The position numbers and the translations under genes are program-made. From the NCBI RefSeq assembly GCF_914271485.1, contig NZ_CAJZAG010000002.1, forward strand, positions 620,001-684,000: a stretch of DNA of 64,000 nucleotides. Direction: 5' to 3'. Origin of the DNA: Cupriavidus pampae (GTDB taxonomy: Bacteria; Pseudomonadota; Gammaproteobacteria; Burkholderiales; Burkholderiaceae). Shown here in pieces: positions 43,490-51,671 of the stretch. Within the stretch, counting starts at the first letter, position 1, and every line of letters begins with the position of its first letter. Under the pieces are notes generated by a model, which was not told the DNA's origin, searched no databases, and saw only the letters and a list, made by a program, of their open reading frames with translations.

Positions 43490-44143
43490 TCAGTGACGGA
43501 CGTCGTTGGCGGGTGCCACGCCGAGCGCTTCGGCCTTCAGCACGAGGTCCGCGAGCGAGCGCGCAGCCATCTTGCGCATGGCCTGGCCACGATGCAGCTT
43601 GACCGTGATCTCGCTGAGGCTCATCTCCGAAGCGATCTGCTTGTTCATGAGCCCGCGCGTGACCAGCGCCATCACCTCGCGCTCGCGTGGCGTGAGCGAG
43701 TCGTATCGCCGTCGCAACTCCGATAGCGAGCGATCGGAATTGCGTCGCTCCTCGTCGCGCGCGAGCGCATCGGCCACCGCGTCCAGCATGTCCTGGTCGC
43801 GAAACGGCTTGGCCAGGAAATCGGTCGCGCCAGCCTTCATGGCTTTCACCGACATCGCGATATCGCCGTGCGCGGTCATGAAGATGATCGGGATGGGTAC
43901 CCGCTCTTCCATGATCTGCTGTTGCACAGCAAGCCCGCTCTGCCCTTTCAGGCGAACGTCGAGTATGAGGCAGCTGGGCGCATCCTCAAGTTCCTGCTCC
44001 AGGAACTCCGCGGCCGTGGCAAACACCTCGACGCGAAATCCCACGGACCGCAGCAGCATGCGCACCGCGTTGCGCATGGATTCGTCGTCATCGACGACGT
44101 AGACGATCGCGCTCCCCGCGGCACCGTCCGTCCCGTGACTCAT
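43490..44143 (-). CDS. FixJ/TodT-type response regulator with LuxR helix-turn-helix
   Basis: A 217-residue response regulator. The receiver has the acidic pocket VDDDESM, phospho-acceptor Asp in SCLILDVRLKGQSG and conserved Lys in DFLAKPF; the output domain is LuxR/NarL type (LTPREREVMALVTRGLMNKQIASEMSLSEITVKLHRG). The start overlaps the kinase stop (ATGA), so the two are coupled. It is the best candidate for binding the CTATA-N6-TATAG palindromes nearby, including the one before the PQQ-type dehydrogenase. Confidence 0.94.
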   Translation of the reverse strand: MSHGTDGAAGSAIVYVVDDDESMRNAVRMLLRSVGFRVEVFATAAEFLEQELEDAPSCLILDVRLKGQSGLAVQQQIMEERVPIPIIFMTAHGDIAMSVKAMKAGATDFLAKPFRDQDMLDAVADALARDEERRNSDRSLSELRRRYDSLTPREREVMALVTRGLMNKQIASEMSLSEITVKLHRGQAMRKMAARSLADLVLKAEALGVAPANDVRH

Positions 44144-45945
44144 TGGAGTACCTCCTCATGCAACGGAAGTTCCACCCGTAGCGTCGCACCTCTCTCCGGA
44201 GGCGATTCGGCCCATATTCTTCCTCCATGGGCTTCGACGATCGAGCGGCAGATAGACAACCCCATTCCCATGCCGTCCTTTTTTGTGGAATAAAACGCGT
44301 TGAACAGCTTGTCCGCATCGGCCGGTGGAAATCCGCAACCGGCATCCCGTACCGTGATCGCCGCGTAGCGCACCCCCTGCACGCGCTCCGTGACGACCCA
44401 CAAATCCCTGCGGCGATCGCGGATCGACGCCATCGCCTGCACCGCGTTCACCAACAGGTTGATCAACACCTGATGGAGCTGTACGCGGTCTCCCGACACG
44501 TAGAGTGCCGTCGGCGCGAGCCGGATGTCCGGCTCCACGCGGTTGGCCTGGAATTCTCGCCGCACCAGGCTGGCGGCCTCTGTCACCAACACGTTCAGAT
44601 CCAGGCGTTCGTACACCGGATCCCGTTTTTTCGCCATCGAACGGATCTGATGAATGATGTCCGTCGCGCGCCGCGCATCCCTTACCATCTGCCCGATCGA
44701 CAGCTGCGCCTCCGCGATATCGGGCGGCTCGCGGTCGAGCCAGCGCACCGCCGAGTCGCCACAGGTCACGATCGCGGCCAGCGGCTGGCTGACTTCATGC
44801 GCAATCGAGGCGGCCAACTCGCCGAGTGTTGTGACGCGCGTCACGTGCGCGAGTTCCGCCTGCGAACGCTGTAACGCTTCCTGAGTGACAGCCGCATCGG
44901 TGACGTCCATCAGCGCGCCCACATACTCCGGAAGCAGCGGCGCGGCGTTGCTTCGCCGCGCCACGAAGTGTACATAGCGAATACCGCCGTCCGGCATCAG
45001 CAGGCGGTGTTCGAGATCGATATAGGGTCTGCCCTCGCGCAACATCTGGCGCGCGGCGCTGACCCGGGCGAGGTCGTCCGGGTGCGTGCGCGCGGCAATT
45101 AATTCCGGCGAGGGTGTGACATCGCGATCGTAACCGAGAATCCGATAGGCTTCAGGGGACCACGTCATCTCCGAATAGGGTGGCTGCAGCGCCATGCTGC
45201 CGGTCTTGCTGAGCCGCTGGGCCTCGGAGAGGAACGCCTCGCTGCGGGCGAGCGCGGCTTCGGCGCGCTTGCGGTCGGTAATATCGTTGCTGGTGGCGAC
45301 AATGGCGACCGGATTGCCGCGCGCGTCGCGCCACAATGCCCAGCGGCTCGAGATCGTCAGCAGCTGGCCATCCTTGCGCACGCGCTGCACTTCGCCGTCC
45401 CAGTGGCCGCTGCGCAACAGCTCGTCGTGGATATGCTCGATCGGAATCGGGAACGTGGTGCGCGTGAGCGCGTGAATCGACTGCCCGACGGCCTCCGCCG
45501 CGCTCCAGCCATAGACTTCATGCGCGCCCCGGTTCCAGAACGTGATGATGTCGTCCATGTCGTGCACGACAATCGCGTCGTGCGTCAGGTTGAGCATCTG
45601 GATCTGCTCGCGCAGGCGCGCGGTATTGCCAAGTCCGCGCAGCGCGAGCAGCGTGGCCGTGCTATTGGCCAGCAGGCTGACGAAGCAGCGCGCGAGCGGC
45701 GCGGCGCCGGCCGCGGTCATGTAACCGGGGGGCGTGGAGATCAGATAGCCGAGCACCGTCAGCACCGCGCAGATCGCGCTCGCGGTGATGGTGGCCTTGC
45801 GCGAGCCGGTGGAGGCCACCAGCAGCACGACAACGACGTAGAGCACCGCAATCGCGATGTCCAGGGGAGTCAATGCGTCGACCAGGAAAATGGCCAACGC
45901 TAAGACCCCGGCGATGATCGACAGCATACGGGAGTTGGGATGCAT
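44140..45945 (-). CDS. Membrane PAS-domain sensor histidine kinase
   Basis: A ~601-residue sensor kinase. About four N-terminal membrane helices (residues 5-110) precede two PAS/PAC units (NLTHDAIVVHDMDDIITFWNRGAHEVYGW, and a second near SLSKTGSM-MTWSPEAYRILGYD), a HisKA domain with the phospho-His in LAASIAHEVSQPLAAI, and an HATPase domain (INLLVNAVQAM, VRDAGCGFP, GMGLSICRSIVEAHGG). PAS-His kinases of this type partner FixJ/TodT regulators in redox or aromatic sensing. The ATG at 45945 lacks a good ribosome site, so the start is uncertain. Confidence 0.93.
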   Translation of the reverse strand: MHPNSRMLSIIAGVLALAIFLVDALTPLDIAIAVLYVVVVLLVASTGSRKATITASAICAVLTVLGYLISTPPGYMTAAGAAPLARCFVSLLANSTATLLALRGLGNTARLREQIQMLNLTHDAIVVHDMDDIITFWNRGAHEVYGWSAAEAVGQSIHALTRTTFPIPIEHIHDELLRSGHWDGEVQRVRKDGQLLTISSRWALWRDARGNPVAIVATSNDITDRKRAEAALARSEAFLSEAQRLSKTGSMALQPPYSEMTWSPEAYRILGYDRDVTPSPELIAARTHPDDLARVSAARQMLREGRPYIDLEHRLLMPDGGIRYVHFVARRSNAAPLLPEYVGALMDVTDAAVTQEALQRSQAELAHVTRVTTLGELAASIAHEVSQPLAAIVTCGDSAVRWLDREPPDIAEAQLSIGQMVRDARRATDIIHQIRSMAKKRDPVYERLDLNVLVTEAASLVRREFQANRVEPDIRLAPTALYVSGDRVQLHQVLINLLVNAVQAMASIRDRRRDLWVVTERVQGVRYAAITVRDAGCGFPPADADKLFNAFYSTKKDGMGMGLSICRSIVEAHGGRIWAESPPERGATLRVELPLHEEVLQ

Positions 45946-46110
45946 GGGGGAGCCGATTATCCGGCGTGGCAATCCGCTCCCGCTGCCACGGTGCCGCGGA
46001 CATACAAACCTCTAGACGACAGATTGCGTCGCGATGATGTGCGCCGCGATTGTGCCACGGCGGACGCGCGTGACAAACCTCAGGGCAAATTCGCAACTAC
46101 CGTGCGACGG

Positions 46111-46485
46111 CTAGCCCGCGTTGAGTGCTACGCGCTCCAGGCAGGCTTTGACCGAGGCACCATCCACGGGTTTGGGCAACACCGACATCGCGCCGCTGTC
46201 GAGCGCCTGCCGCCGCACTGCGTCGGTGCAGTAGGCAGTGATGAAGATGACCGGCACCGAATAATGGCGCTCGGTCAATGTGCGCTGCATTTCCAGCCCG
46301 GTCATGCCAGGCATCTGGAAATCCGTGATGACACAGTCCGCTTCGCCGATCCTGCCCGAGTCGAGGAACGCGCGGGCCGAATCGTACGGACGCACCTCCC
46401 AACCCAGAGAACGGACCAGCCTGGACGTCGCCAGGCGAACGGATTCGTCATCATCGACGATTGCAACTATCAGCGTGTTCTGCAA
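46111..46485 (-). CDS. Orphan receiver-only response regulator
   Basis: A ~124-residue stand-alone receiver domain: VAIVDDDESVRLATSRLV, phospho-acceptor Asp in DCVITDFQMPGMTGLEMQ, and SVLPKPVD with the conserved Lys. It has no output domain. There is no ATG; a TTG at 46485 with GGGG seven bases upstream is used here, and a TTG at 46524 would add 13 residues. It lies 165 bp upstream of the PAS kinase on the same strand and may act as a phosphate sink or CheY-like partner in that system. Confidence 0.85.
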   Translation of the reverse strand: MQNTLIVAIVDDDESVRLATSRLVRSLGWEVRPYDSARAFLDSGRIGEADCVITDFQMPGMTGLEMQRTLTERHYSVPVIFITAYCTDAVRRQALDSGAMSVLPKPVDGASVKACLERVALNAG

Positions 46486-46524
46486 GCGAGTACCCCAGCC
46501 TCGTGAGCATGCGGCGGTCTGCAA

Positions 46525-47084
46525 CCCGATCGTCGCAGCACCCGTGGGCCCAATGGTGGGCCCCTATGCGGACCCGTTTGTGGACGAGATCATAGGGGCG
46601 GGCCTTCGCACGGATAACTATATGTTCGTATAGGCGAGCGAAGGATGACCCCACGCCCGTGTCCGTGCGATTTGCAGAAAACGTGATCGACTACGCAACG
46701 TCGACGGACGCATTGTCTGCCAATGCGAAGAAAAGCGAAACCCTGCGAACGCGACAAAATGCCGCAGCGCGGCATGGACGGAATTGGGGTCTTGCCGGCC
46801 ACCGCGCGGCCGATCGGTTTGCGGTCCGCGTCGATCTCTTTTCATCGCCGCGCTGTGCTTGTGCATCGGGGCGCCCATACGCCCGGATAGGCCGCCGAGA
46901 CCTATGCGCGGTCCTGGCGTCCGCATGGATGGCTGCGCACGCGTCGCGCGCTCCCTAGGATTCAGGCACGACTGCGGTGCATCCGGGGCGGCGCCACGGT
47001 CGGGACGCTTGATTCATCGCCCCTCGACAAGGGTTCTGGCTGGGGAGCAGACCACGAGCCCATTGACTCTCTGCGGAGTTCGAC
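46525..47084. other. Non-coding region between the receiver gene and a secreted-protein gene
   Basis: No frame in these 560 bases has family resemblance or a ribosome site. Apart from motif copy B it holds a GCCCCTATG (46560-46568)/CATAGGGGC (46591-46599) inverted repeat with a 22-base spacer, whose half GGGCCCCTAT is identical to part of the 47464-47493 palindrome. Confidence 0.55.
46618..46634. promoter_or_regulatory. CTATA-N6-TATAG motif, copy B
   Basis: CTATA-TGTTCG-TATAG is a perfect inverted repeat about 130 bp upstream of the orphan receiver start. Confidence 0.5.
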
Positions 47085-47417
47085 ATGACGCATCGCATCA
47101 CTCGCCTTACGCTGGCCACCCTGCTTGCCGGCGCTGCCTCACTCGCCAACGCTGCCGCCTCGGAGCCGCGCACCAGCGCGTCGGCTGGCGACCGCTATGG
47201 TTACACGTTTCATAATGGTCCCCGGGACCCGTACACCGAAGGGGCGCGCGGTCGTGGCGACATGGACGGTTACGGCTCGATCAGCCGCATGACCGACTGG
47301 TCGCCGGATGGCTCGAGTCATACGGCGGCCCTGCCGTTCGATCAGCAACTGGCCGGGATGGACCGGACCGGGGTTTCGGCGCCGCCGGACCAGGATGGAA
47401 AGCGCGCGGCCGGTTAA
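47085..47417 (+). CDS. Small secreted protein, function unknown
   Basis: A 110-residue protein with a classical signal peptide (LTLATLLAGAASLANA, cleavage after residue ~24). The mature part is short, hydrophilic and Gly/Asp/Arg-rich (DRYGYTFHNGPRDPYTEGARGRGDMDGYGS), with no cysteine and little predicted fold; I recognise no family. It is probably transcribed alone and is followed by the 47464-47493 hairpin. The ATG is supported by the signal peptide; no strong ribosome site is seen. Confidence 0.65.
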   Translation: MTHRITRLTLATLLAGAASLANAAASEPRTSASAGDRYGYTFHNGPRDPYTEGARGRGDMDGYGSISRMTDWSPDGSSHTAALPFDQQLAGMDRTGVSAPPDQDGKRAAG

Positions 47418-47463
47418 GGCCGCAATAAAGACTGCGGCGGCCGGCTCAGCCGGCTCCCTCTCC

Positions 47464-47493
47464 CGGGCCCCTATACCTAGATATAGGGGCCCG
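47464..47493. promoter_or_regulatory. CTATA-N6-TATAG motif, copy C, within a 30-bp palindrome
   Basis: Arms CGGGCCCCTATA and complement around CCTAGA, about 190 bp upstream of the PQQ-type dehydrogenase and 46 bp after the 47085 gene. It could be both an operator and a terminator hairpin. Confidence 0.6.
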
Positions 47494-47683
47494 CGGCATC
47501 TGCTTCTGGAAATCGAGCTTTCCACCGCACAAAAGTTTGTCCTAAGCTCTTTCCTGTCATACCCGTCGTGTCACACCCCGCCAGGCAGGGGATCCGGGCG
47601 AACGCGGTCGACGTTCCGTCGGATGGTTGTTCCTTTTGCAGTCGCGGGCTCAAAAGCAAACAAAACCTCCGGAGACATCACAC

Positions 47684-48955
47684 ATGGGCTACCTTCCCAG
47701 GCTCTTGCCATTGGCCGCCGTCTCGCTGGCCGCTGCCATCATGGTCACCCCCGCCATCGGGGCCGACAACAATCTCGGCAAGCTGCAGCAGTTCAAGCCG
47801 ACCGGCACGCCCACCCCCGAAAGCGTGCCGCAGACCGGCACCAAGGCCGACGCGCTGCGCGAGAACCTCAAGCAGATCAAGCTGCCGCAGGGTTTCAAGA
47901 TCGAGCTCTATGCGATCGTGCCCGACGCCCGCCATATGGCCGTGGAACCGTCGACCGGCGTGGTGTTCGCCGGCACGCGCAAGAATCGCGTGTGGCAGAT
48001 CACGGACCGCACCAAGCGGCGCGTGGCCGATGACGTGGTGGCGTTTGCCACCTCGATCGCGTTCAAGGTGCCCAACGGCGTCTGCTTCTCCCCCAATGGC
48101 GTGCTGTACGTGGCCGAGCAGAACCGCGTGCTGGCCTTCCCCGCCGCGCAGTTCTTCGGCGAAGGTGGCCCGGACGTGGCCGCTGGCATCGTCGTGCCGC
48201 AGGGCAAGCTGATCCCGACCGAGTTCGAAAGCTTCAATCACGGTGCGCGCACCTGCCGCATCGGGCCGGACAACAAGCTCTACATCACGCTGGGCCAGCC
48301 GTGGAACGTGCCACCCAAGGACAAGCTGGCCGCGCTCGACAAGAACGGGCTCGCCGGCATCGTCCGCATGGACCAGGACGGGAAGAATCGCGAGGTCTAC
48401 GCGTTGGGCGTGCGCAATTCGGTCGGCATGGACTTCAATCCGGCGGACAAGACGCTGTGGTTCACCGATAACCAGGTGGACGGGATGGGCGACGACCAGC
48501 CCCCGGGCGAACTGAATCGCGCCACCAAGGCCGGCCAGAACTTCGGCTTCCCGTGGTACGGCGGCGGCAAGGTCCGCACGGTCGAGTACAAGGACGCCAA
48601 GGTGCCCGCGGGCGTGGTGTTCCCTGAAGTCGAGTATGCCGCCCACGCGGCCGACCTCGGCATGATGTTCTACACGGGCAGCATGTTCCCGGCCAAGTAC
48701 AAGGGCGGCGTGTTCGCGGCGGAGCACGGTTCGTGGAACCGCAGCAAGCCGATCGGAGCGCGCATCATGTATACGGCGGTCAAGCCCGACGGCACTGCGG
48801 GCGAGACCGAGGTCTTTGCCGAGGGTTGGCTTACGCCCAACGGCGAATACATGGGTCGCCCGGTCGACGTGCAGGCGTTGCAGGACGGCTCGTTGCTGGT
48901 CTCCGACGATTACGCCGGGGCGATTTATCGCATTTCCTACTCGGGGGCCAAATGA
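47684..48955 (+). CDS. PQQ-dependent sugar (sorbosone/glucose-type) dehydrogenase, periplasmic
   Basis: A 423-residue six-bladed beta-propeller protein of the glucose/sorbosone dehydrogenase family, with a signal peptide ending near AIGA (residue ~27). Blade motifs include LPQGFKIELYA, GVVFAGTRKNRVW, NGVCFSPNGVLYVAEQNRV, LYITLGQPWNVP, FTDNQVDGMGDDQPPGELNRA and FAAEHGSWNRSKPIG. It would oxidise a sugar or alcohol with PQQ and pass electrons to the cytochrome encoded by the overlapping next gene. The start ATG follows CCGGAGACATCACAC; an upstream in-frame start adds 19 polar residues and is rejected. Confidence 0.9.
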   Translation: MGYLPRLLPLAAVSLAAAIMVTPAIGADNNLGKLQQFKPTGTPTPESVPQTGTKADALRENLKQIKLPQGFKIELYAIVPDARHMAVEPSTGVVFAGTRKNRVWQITDRTKRRVADDVVAFATSIAFKVPNGVCFSPNGVLYVAEQNRVLAFPAAQFFGEGGPDVAAGIVVPQGKLIPTEFESFNHGARTCRIGPDNKLYITLGQPWNVPPKDKLAALDKNGLAGIVRMDQDGKNREVYALGVRNSVGMDFNPADKTLWFTDNQVDGMGDDQPPGELNRATKAGQNFGFPWYGGGKVRTVEYKDAKVPAGVVFPEVEYAAHAADLGMMFYTGSMFPAKYKGGVFAAEHGSWNRSKPIGARIMYTAVKPDGTAGETEVFAEGWLTPNGEYMGRPVDVQALQDGSLLVSDDYAGAIYRISYSGAK

Positions 48956-49302
48956 CGGCAGTGTCTGGGACGATGGCGCATTTATCCATGTCGGTATCCA
49001 CGCTGGTCGCCACGGCAGGTCTTGCGCTCGTGCTGACCGTGGCGCCGGCGCGGGCCGCCGACGCGCAGGCCGGCCGCGCCAAGGCCGTGCAATGCCAGGC
49101 ATGCCACGGACTGGACGGCATGTCCAAGCTGCCGGAGGCGCCGAACCTCGCCGGGCAGAACGAGCAGTACCTGATCAAGTCACTGAAGGACTACCGCTCG
49201 GGCAAGCGCAAGGACGAGATGATGTCGATGATGGCAAAGCCGTTGACCGATGCCGACATCGCCAACCTCGCCGCGTTCTATCACGGCCTCAAGCCTCAGT
49301 AG
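48952..49302 (+). CDS. Class I cytochrome c (c553 type), periplasmic
   Basis: A 116-residue monohaem cytochrome: signal peptide (LVATAGLALVLTVAPARAADA), haem-binding CQACH, then APNLAGQNEQYLIKSLKDYRSGKRKDEMMSMMAKPLTDADIANLAAFYHGL with the axial Met. It overlaps the dehydrogenase stop (ATGA) and is therefore its dedicated electron acceptor. Confidence 0.95.
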   Translation: MTAVSGTMAHLSMSVSTLVATAGLALVLTVAPARAADAQAGRAKAVQCQACHGLDGMSKLPEAPNLAGQNEQYLIKSLKDYRSGKRKDEMMSMMAKPLTDADIANLAAFYHGLKPQ

Positions 49303-49309
49303 CAATAAA

Positions 49310-49335
49310 CCGGACGACCCTTGCGGGTCGTCCGG
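49310..49335. terminator. Perfect hairpin after the cytochrome c gene
   Basis: An 11-bp stem (CCGGACGACCC and complement) with loop TTGC, 7 bp past the stop. No T-run on the plus strand. Confidence 0.6.
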
Positions 49336-49350
49336 CCCCTTAGGACACCG

Positions 49351-49422
49351 TCACCACGCCAGCCCGCGTATTAAAGGCGGGATCGTGAAGTCCGATGTGT
49401 CGCGGCAAGTCATGCGATACAT
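49351..49422 (-). CDS. 23-residue small ORF with a strong ribosome site
   Basis: This minus-strand frame starts at an ATG with AAGGAGA seven bases upstream, one of the best ribosome sites in the window, and encodes 23 residues beginning MYRMTCRDTSD and ending FTIPPLIRGLAW. It has one Cys and an aromatic, hydrophobic C-terminus. It does not match PqqA or any leader peptide I know. It is divergent from the ECF41 sigma gene across 171 bp with a hairpin, and convergent with the cytochrome gene. Coding status rests on the ribosome site only. Confidence 0.5.
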   Translation of the reverse strand: MYRMTCRDTSDFTIPPLIRGLAW

Positions 49423-49454
49423 GCAGGGTTCTCCTTTCTGAGTCCAAGGTTCAC

Positions 49455-49475
49455 ATTGCGTGTCCCTCACGCAAT
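49455..49475. promoter_or_regulatory. Palindrome between the small ORF and the ECF41 gene
   Basis: ATTGCGTG-TCCCT-CACGCAAT, perfect 8-bp arms, in the divergent region. Possible operator. Confidence 0.45.
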
Positions 49476-49593
49476 CATCGCCACGATGCGGCGACAAGGC
49501 TATTCTTCGCATTGACCTTCCCAGCGTATATGGGACGTTTCTCAAAATGTCCTAGCCTAACTCAGAAATTTCCGACTCCCTCCTGACTCTTTC

Positions 49594-50484
49594 ATGACTG
49601 AACTCACGCGGACGTTCAACCGGCTTCGGTCCCGATTGCAGGGCATCGCCTACCGCATGCTGGGCTCGGTCGCCGAGGCCGAGGACGCCGTGCAGGATGC
49701 CTGGCTGCGGTGGCACGGTGCCAACCGTGAAGAGGTCGAGAACCCGGAGGCATGGCTGGTGGCCGTGACCACGCGCATCGCGATCGACCGTCTGCGCGCG
49801 GCCAAGCTGCAGCGCGAACATTACGCGGGTATCTGGCTGCCGGAACCGCTGCTCGATGCCTCCCCACCGACGCCCGAAGAGCTGCACGAGCGCGCGGACG
49901 ACCTCTCGGTGGCGTTCCTCAAGGTGCTGGAGCGACTGACACCCGAGGCGCGCGCGGCGTTCCTGCTGCGCGAGGTATTCGATGTCGATTACGCCGAGGT
50001 GGCCGCCATTGTCGGCAAGAGCGAAGCGGCGTGCCGCCAGCTCGTGAGCCGCGCCCGCGCGCAGGTGCGCGACGGGCAGCCACGCTTTGCGGTGCCGCGC
50101 GAGATGCATCGCAAGCTACTGCAGGCGTTTGCGCACGCGATGGAGCGCGGAGACTTCACCACGCTCAGCGGCATGCTGGCCGCGGACGCCGAACTGATCG
50201 GCGATGGCGGCGGCAAGGTGCAGAGTTTCCCGGAGCCGCTCACCGGCGGGCGCCGTATCGCGCAACTGTTTTATGCCGGTTACCGGCGCTTTGGGGACAC
50301 CGCGCGCGTGGAACTCGTGCAGCTCAACGGCACATGGGCGTTGCTGCGATTCGTCGATGACCGGCTGGAGTCGGCGCAGGCATACGAGACCGACGGCGAA
50401 CGCATCGTGCGCATTCTCGTGCAGCGCAACCCGGACAAGCTCGCGCGCATCGCCGCAGCACGCGGGGTAGCACTGGCCTCCTGA
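49594..50484 (+). CDS. ECF41-type RNA polymerase sigma factor (SigJ-like) with SnoaL-like C-terminal domain
   Basis: A 296-residue sigma factor. Region 2 is LQGIAYRMLGSVAEAEDAVQDAWLRWHG, region 4 is RAAFLLREVFDVDYAEVAAIVGKSEAACRQLVSRARA, and a ~110-residue SnoaL/NTF2-like extension follows. The linker WLPEPLLD and the DGGGKV and NPDKL motifs of the extension are hallmarks of group ECF41, in which the C-terminal domain controls activity and no anti-sigma gene exists. The adjacent carboxymuconolactone-decarboxylase gene is the usual ECF41 target type. Confidence 0.95.
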   Translation: MTELTRTFNRLRSRLQGIAYRMLGSVAEAEDAVQDAWLRWHGANREEVENPEAWLVAVTTRIAIDRLRAAKLQREHYAGIWLPEPLLDASPPTPEELHERADDLSVAFLKVLERLTPEARAAFLLREVFDVDYAEVAAIVGKSEAACRQLVSRARAQVRDGQPRFAVPREMHRKLLQAFAHAMERGDFTTLSGMLAADAELIGDGGGKVQSFPEPLTGGRRIAQLFYAGYRRFGDTARVELVQLNGTWALLRFVDDRLESAQAYETDGERIVRILVQRNPDKLARIAAARGVALAS

Positions 50485-50499
50485 GCCCGGCGGCGCGGG

Positions 50500-50524
50500 T
50501 TGACATGCACGATTGGTGTTCGTC
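50500..50524 (+). promoter_or_regulatory. Candidate ECF41-dependent promoter of the CMD gene
   Basis: GTTGACA followed after 15 bp by CGTC partly matches the reported ECF41 consensus TGTCACA-N16-CGTC; the -35 fit is only moderate. TTGACA could equally be a sigma-70 element. Confidence 0.35.
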
Positions 50525-50665
50525 GATCAACAATATGAGGCCTTCCACGTGCCTACCGGAGCGCGCATTCGCTCCCTAAGATTCCTTCTGAGCGGCGGCC
50601 TTCGGCCGCTACGGCACCCCGGCCCTCCCGCCGGGACCCTTACCCTCAGATCTCCAGGAGTCATC

Positions 50666-51148
50666 GTGACGCAACGCCTCAACTACATCGAGCAGTCCCC
50701 CGAATTGTTCAAGAAGTTTGCCGAGTTCAGTGTGGCACTCGGCAAGATCTCCAAGATCGAGGGTTCGATCCAGCACCTGATCGAGGTGCGTGCCTCGCAG
50801 CTCAATGGCTGCGCGTTCTGCCTCGATATGCACGTCAAACAGTCCAAGATCCACGGCGAGCGCGAACTGCGCCTGTACCACGTGGCCATCTGGCGCGAGT
50901 CCACGCTGTTCGCGCCGCGCGAACGCGCCGCCCTCGCCTGGACCGAAGCGCTGACGCAGATTCCCCCTCACGGCGTGCCCGACGACGTGTATGAACGCGT
51001 GCGCACCCAGTTCTCCGAGCAGGAACTCGTGGAACTGACCTACCACGTGATGTCCATCAACGCCTGGAACCGCATCAACGTCGCATTCCAGACCGTGCCG
51101 GGCTCGCAGGACAAGATGTTTGGGCTGGGCAAGGCCAACCTGGAGTAA
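50666..51148 (+). CDS. Carboxymuconolactone decarboxylase/AhpD-like protein, ECF41 partner
   Basis: A 160-residue all-helical protein with the redox CxxC-H motif of AhpD-like CMD proteins (NGCAFCLDMHVKQSKIHGE), preceded by IEGSIQHLIEVRASQL. Such proteins act as peroxidases or thiol-redox proteins. It starts at a GTG behind CCAGGAGTCATC; a longer frame is non-coding upstream. It is the standard target type of ECF41 sigma factors, and the cupin gene follows by 4 bp. Confidence 0.93.
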   Translation: MTQRLNYIEQSPELFKKFAEFSVALGKISKIEGSIQHLIEVRASQLNGCAFCLDMHVKQSKIHGERELRLYHVAIWRESTLFAPRERAALAWTEALTQIPPHGVPDDVYERVRTQFSEQELVELTYHVMSINAWNRINVAFQTVPGSQDKMFGLGKANLE

Positions 51149-51152
51149 AGCC

Positions 51153-51584
51153 ATGACCAAGACACGATTCGGCTTGCGGCAGTTGGGCATGTTGCTGTGC
51201 CTGGCCGGCGCGCTCGTGGTGGCGCGCCCGGCGCCCGCCGCGGGCATCGAGCACGATGGCGTGACCGTCACGCCGGTGATGACGCAGGAGCTGCCCGATT
51301 ATCCCGGCAAGGAAGCCGTGATGATCACGGTGGAATACGCGCCCGGCGCCGCCGATCCGGTGCATCGCCACGACGCGCACGGTTTTATCTACGTGCTCGA
51401 AGGGTCGATCATCATGGGTGTCAAGGGCGGCAAGGAAGTCACGCTGCTGCCGGGCCAGACGTTCCATGAAGGTCCCAAGGACATTCATACTGTGGGCCGC
51501 AATGCCAGCAAGACCAAGCCCGCGAAGTTCCTGGTGCTGCTGCTCAAGGAAAAGGGCGCGCCGATCCTGACGCCGGTGAAGTAA
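51153..51584 (+). CDS. Secreted cupin-domain protein
   Basis: A 143-residue exported protein with a signal peptide (LLCLAGALVVARPAPA) and a small cupin barrel: DPVHRHDAHGFIYVLEGSIIMGVKGGKEVTLLPGQTFHEGP carries the two His and the Glu-like position of a metal site. It may bind or oxidise a small stress-related compound in the periplasm; no activity is assigned. The TGGAG overlapping the CMD stop is its ribosome site, so the two genes are coupled. Confidence 0.9.
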   Translation: MTKTRFGLRQLGMLLCLAGALVVARPAPAAGIEHDGVTVTPVMTQELPDYPGKEAVMITVEYAPGAADPVHRHDAHGFIYVLEGSIIMGVKGGKEVTLLPGQTFHEGPKDIHTVGRNASKTKPAKFLVLLLKEKGAPILTPVK

Positions 51585-51671
51585 CGGCTTCGACCGGTTG
51601 GTCCGGTCAGCAGGGACGAAGGTTTCGAGTGCCGCTGTCACAAACGGCGGCCCTCGCTCGTCTATGGGGGT

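Noticed and set aside
46618-46958. Frames of about 100 codons on both strands between the receiver gene and 47085
   Set aside because: No ribosome site, no family resemblance, and they contain the motif-B palindrome.
49351-49422. Small ORF as pqqA for the nearby PQQ-type dehydrogenase
   Set aside because: It lacks the conserved Glu-x3-Tyr pair of PqqA, and no pqqB-E genes follow.
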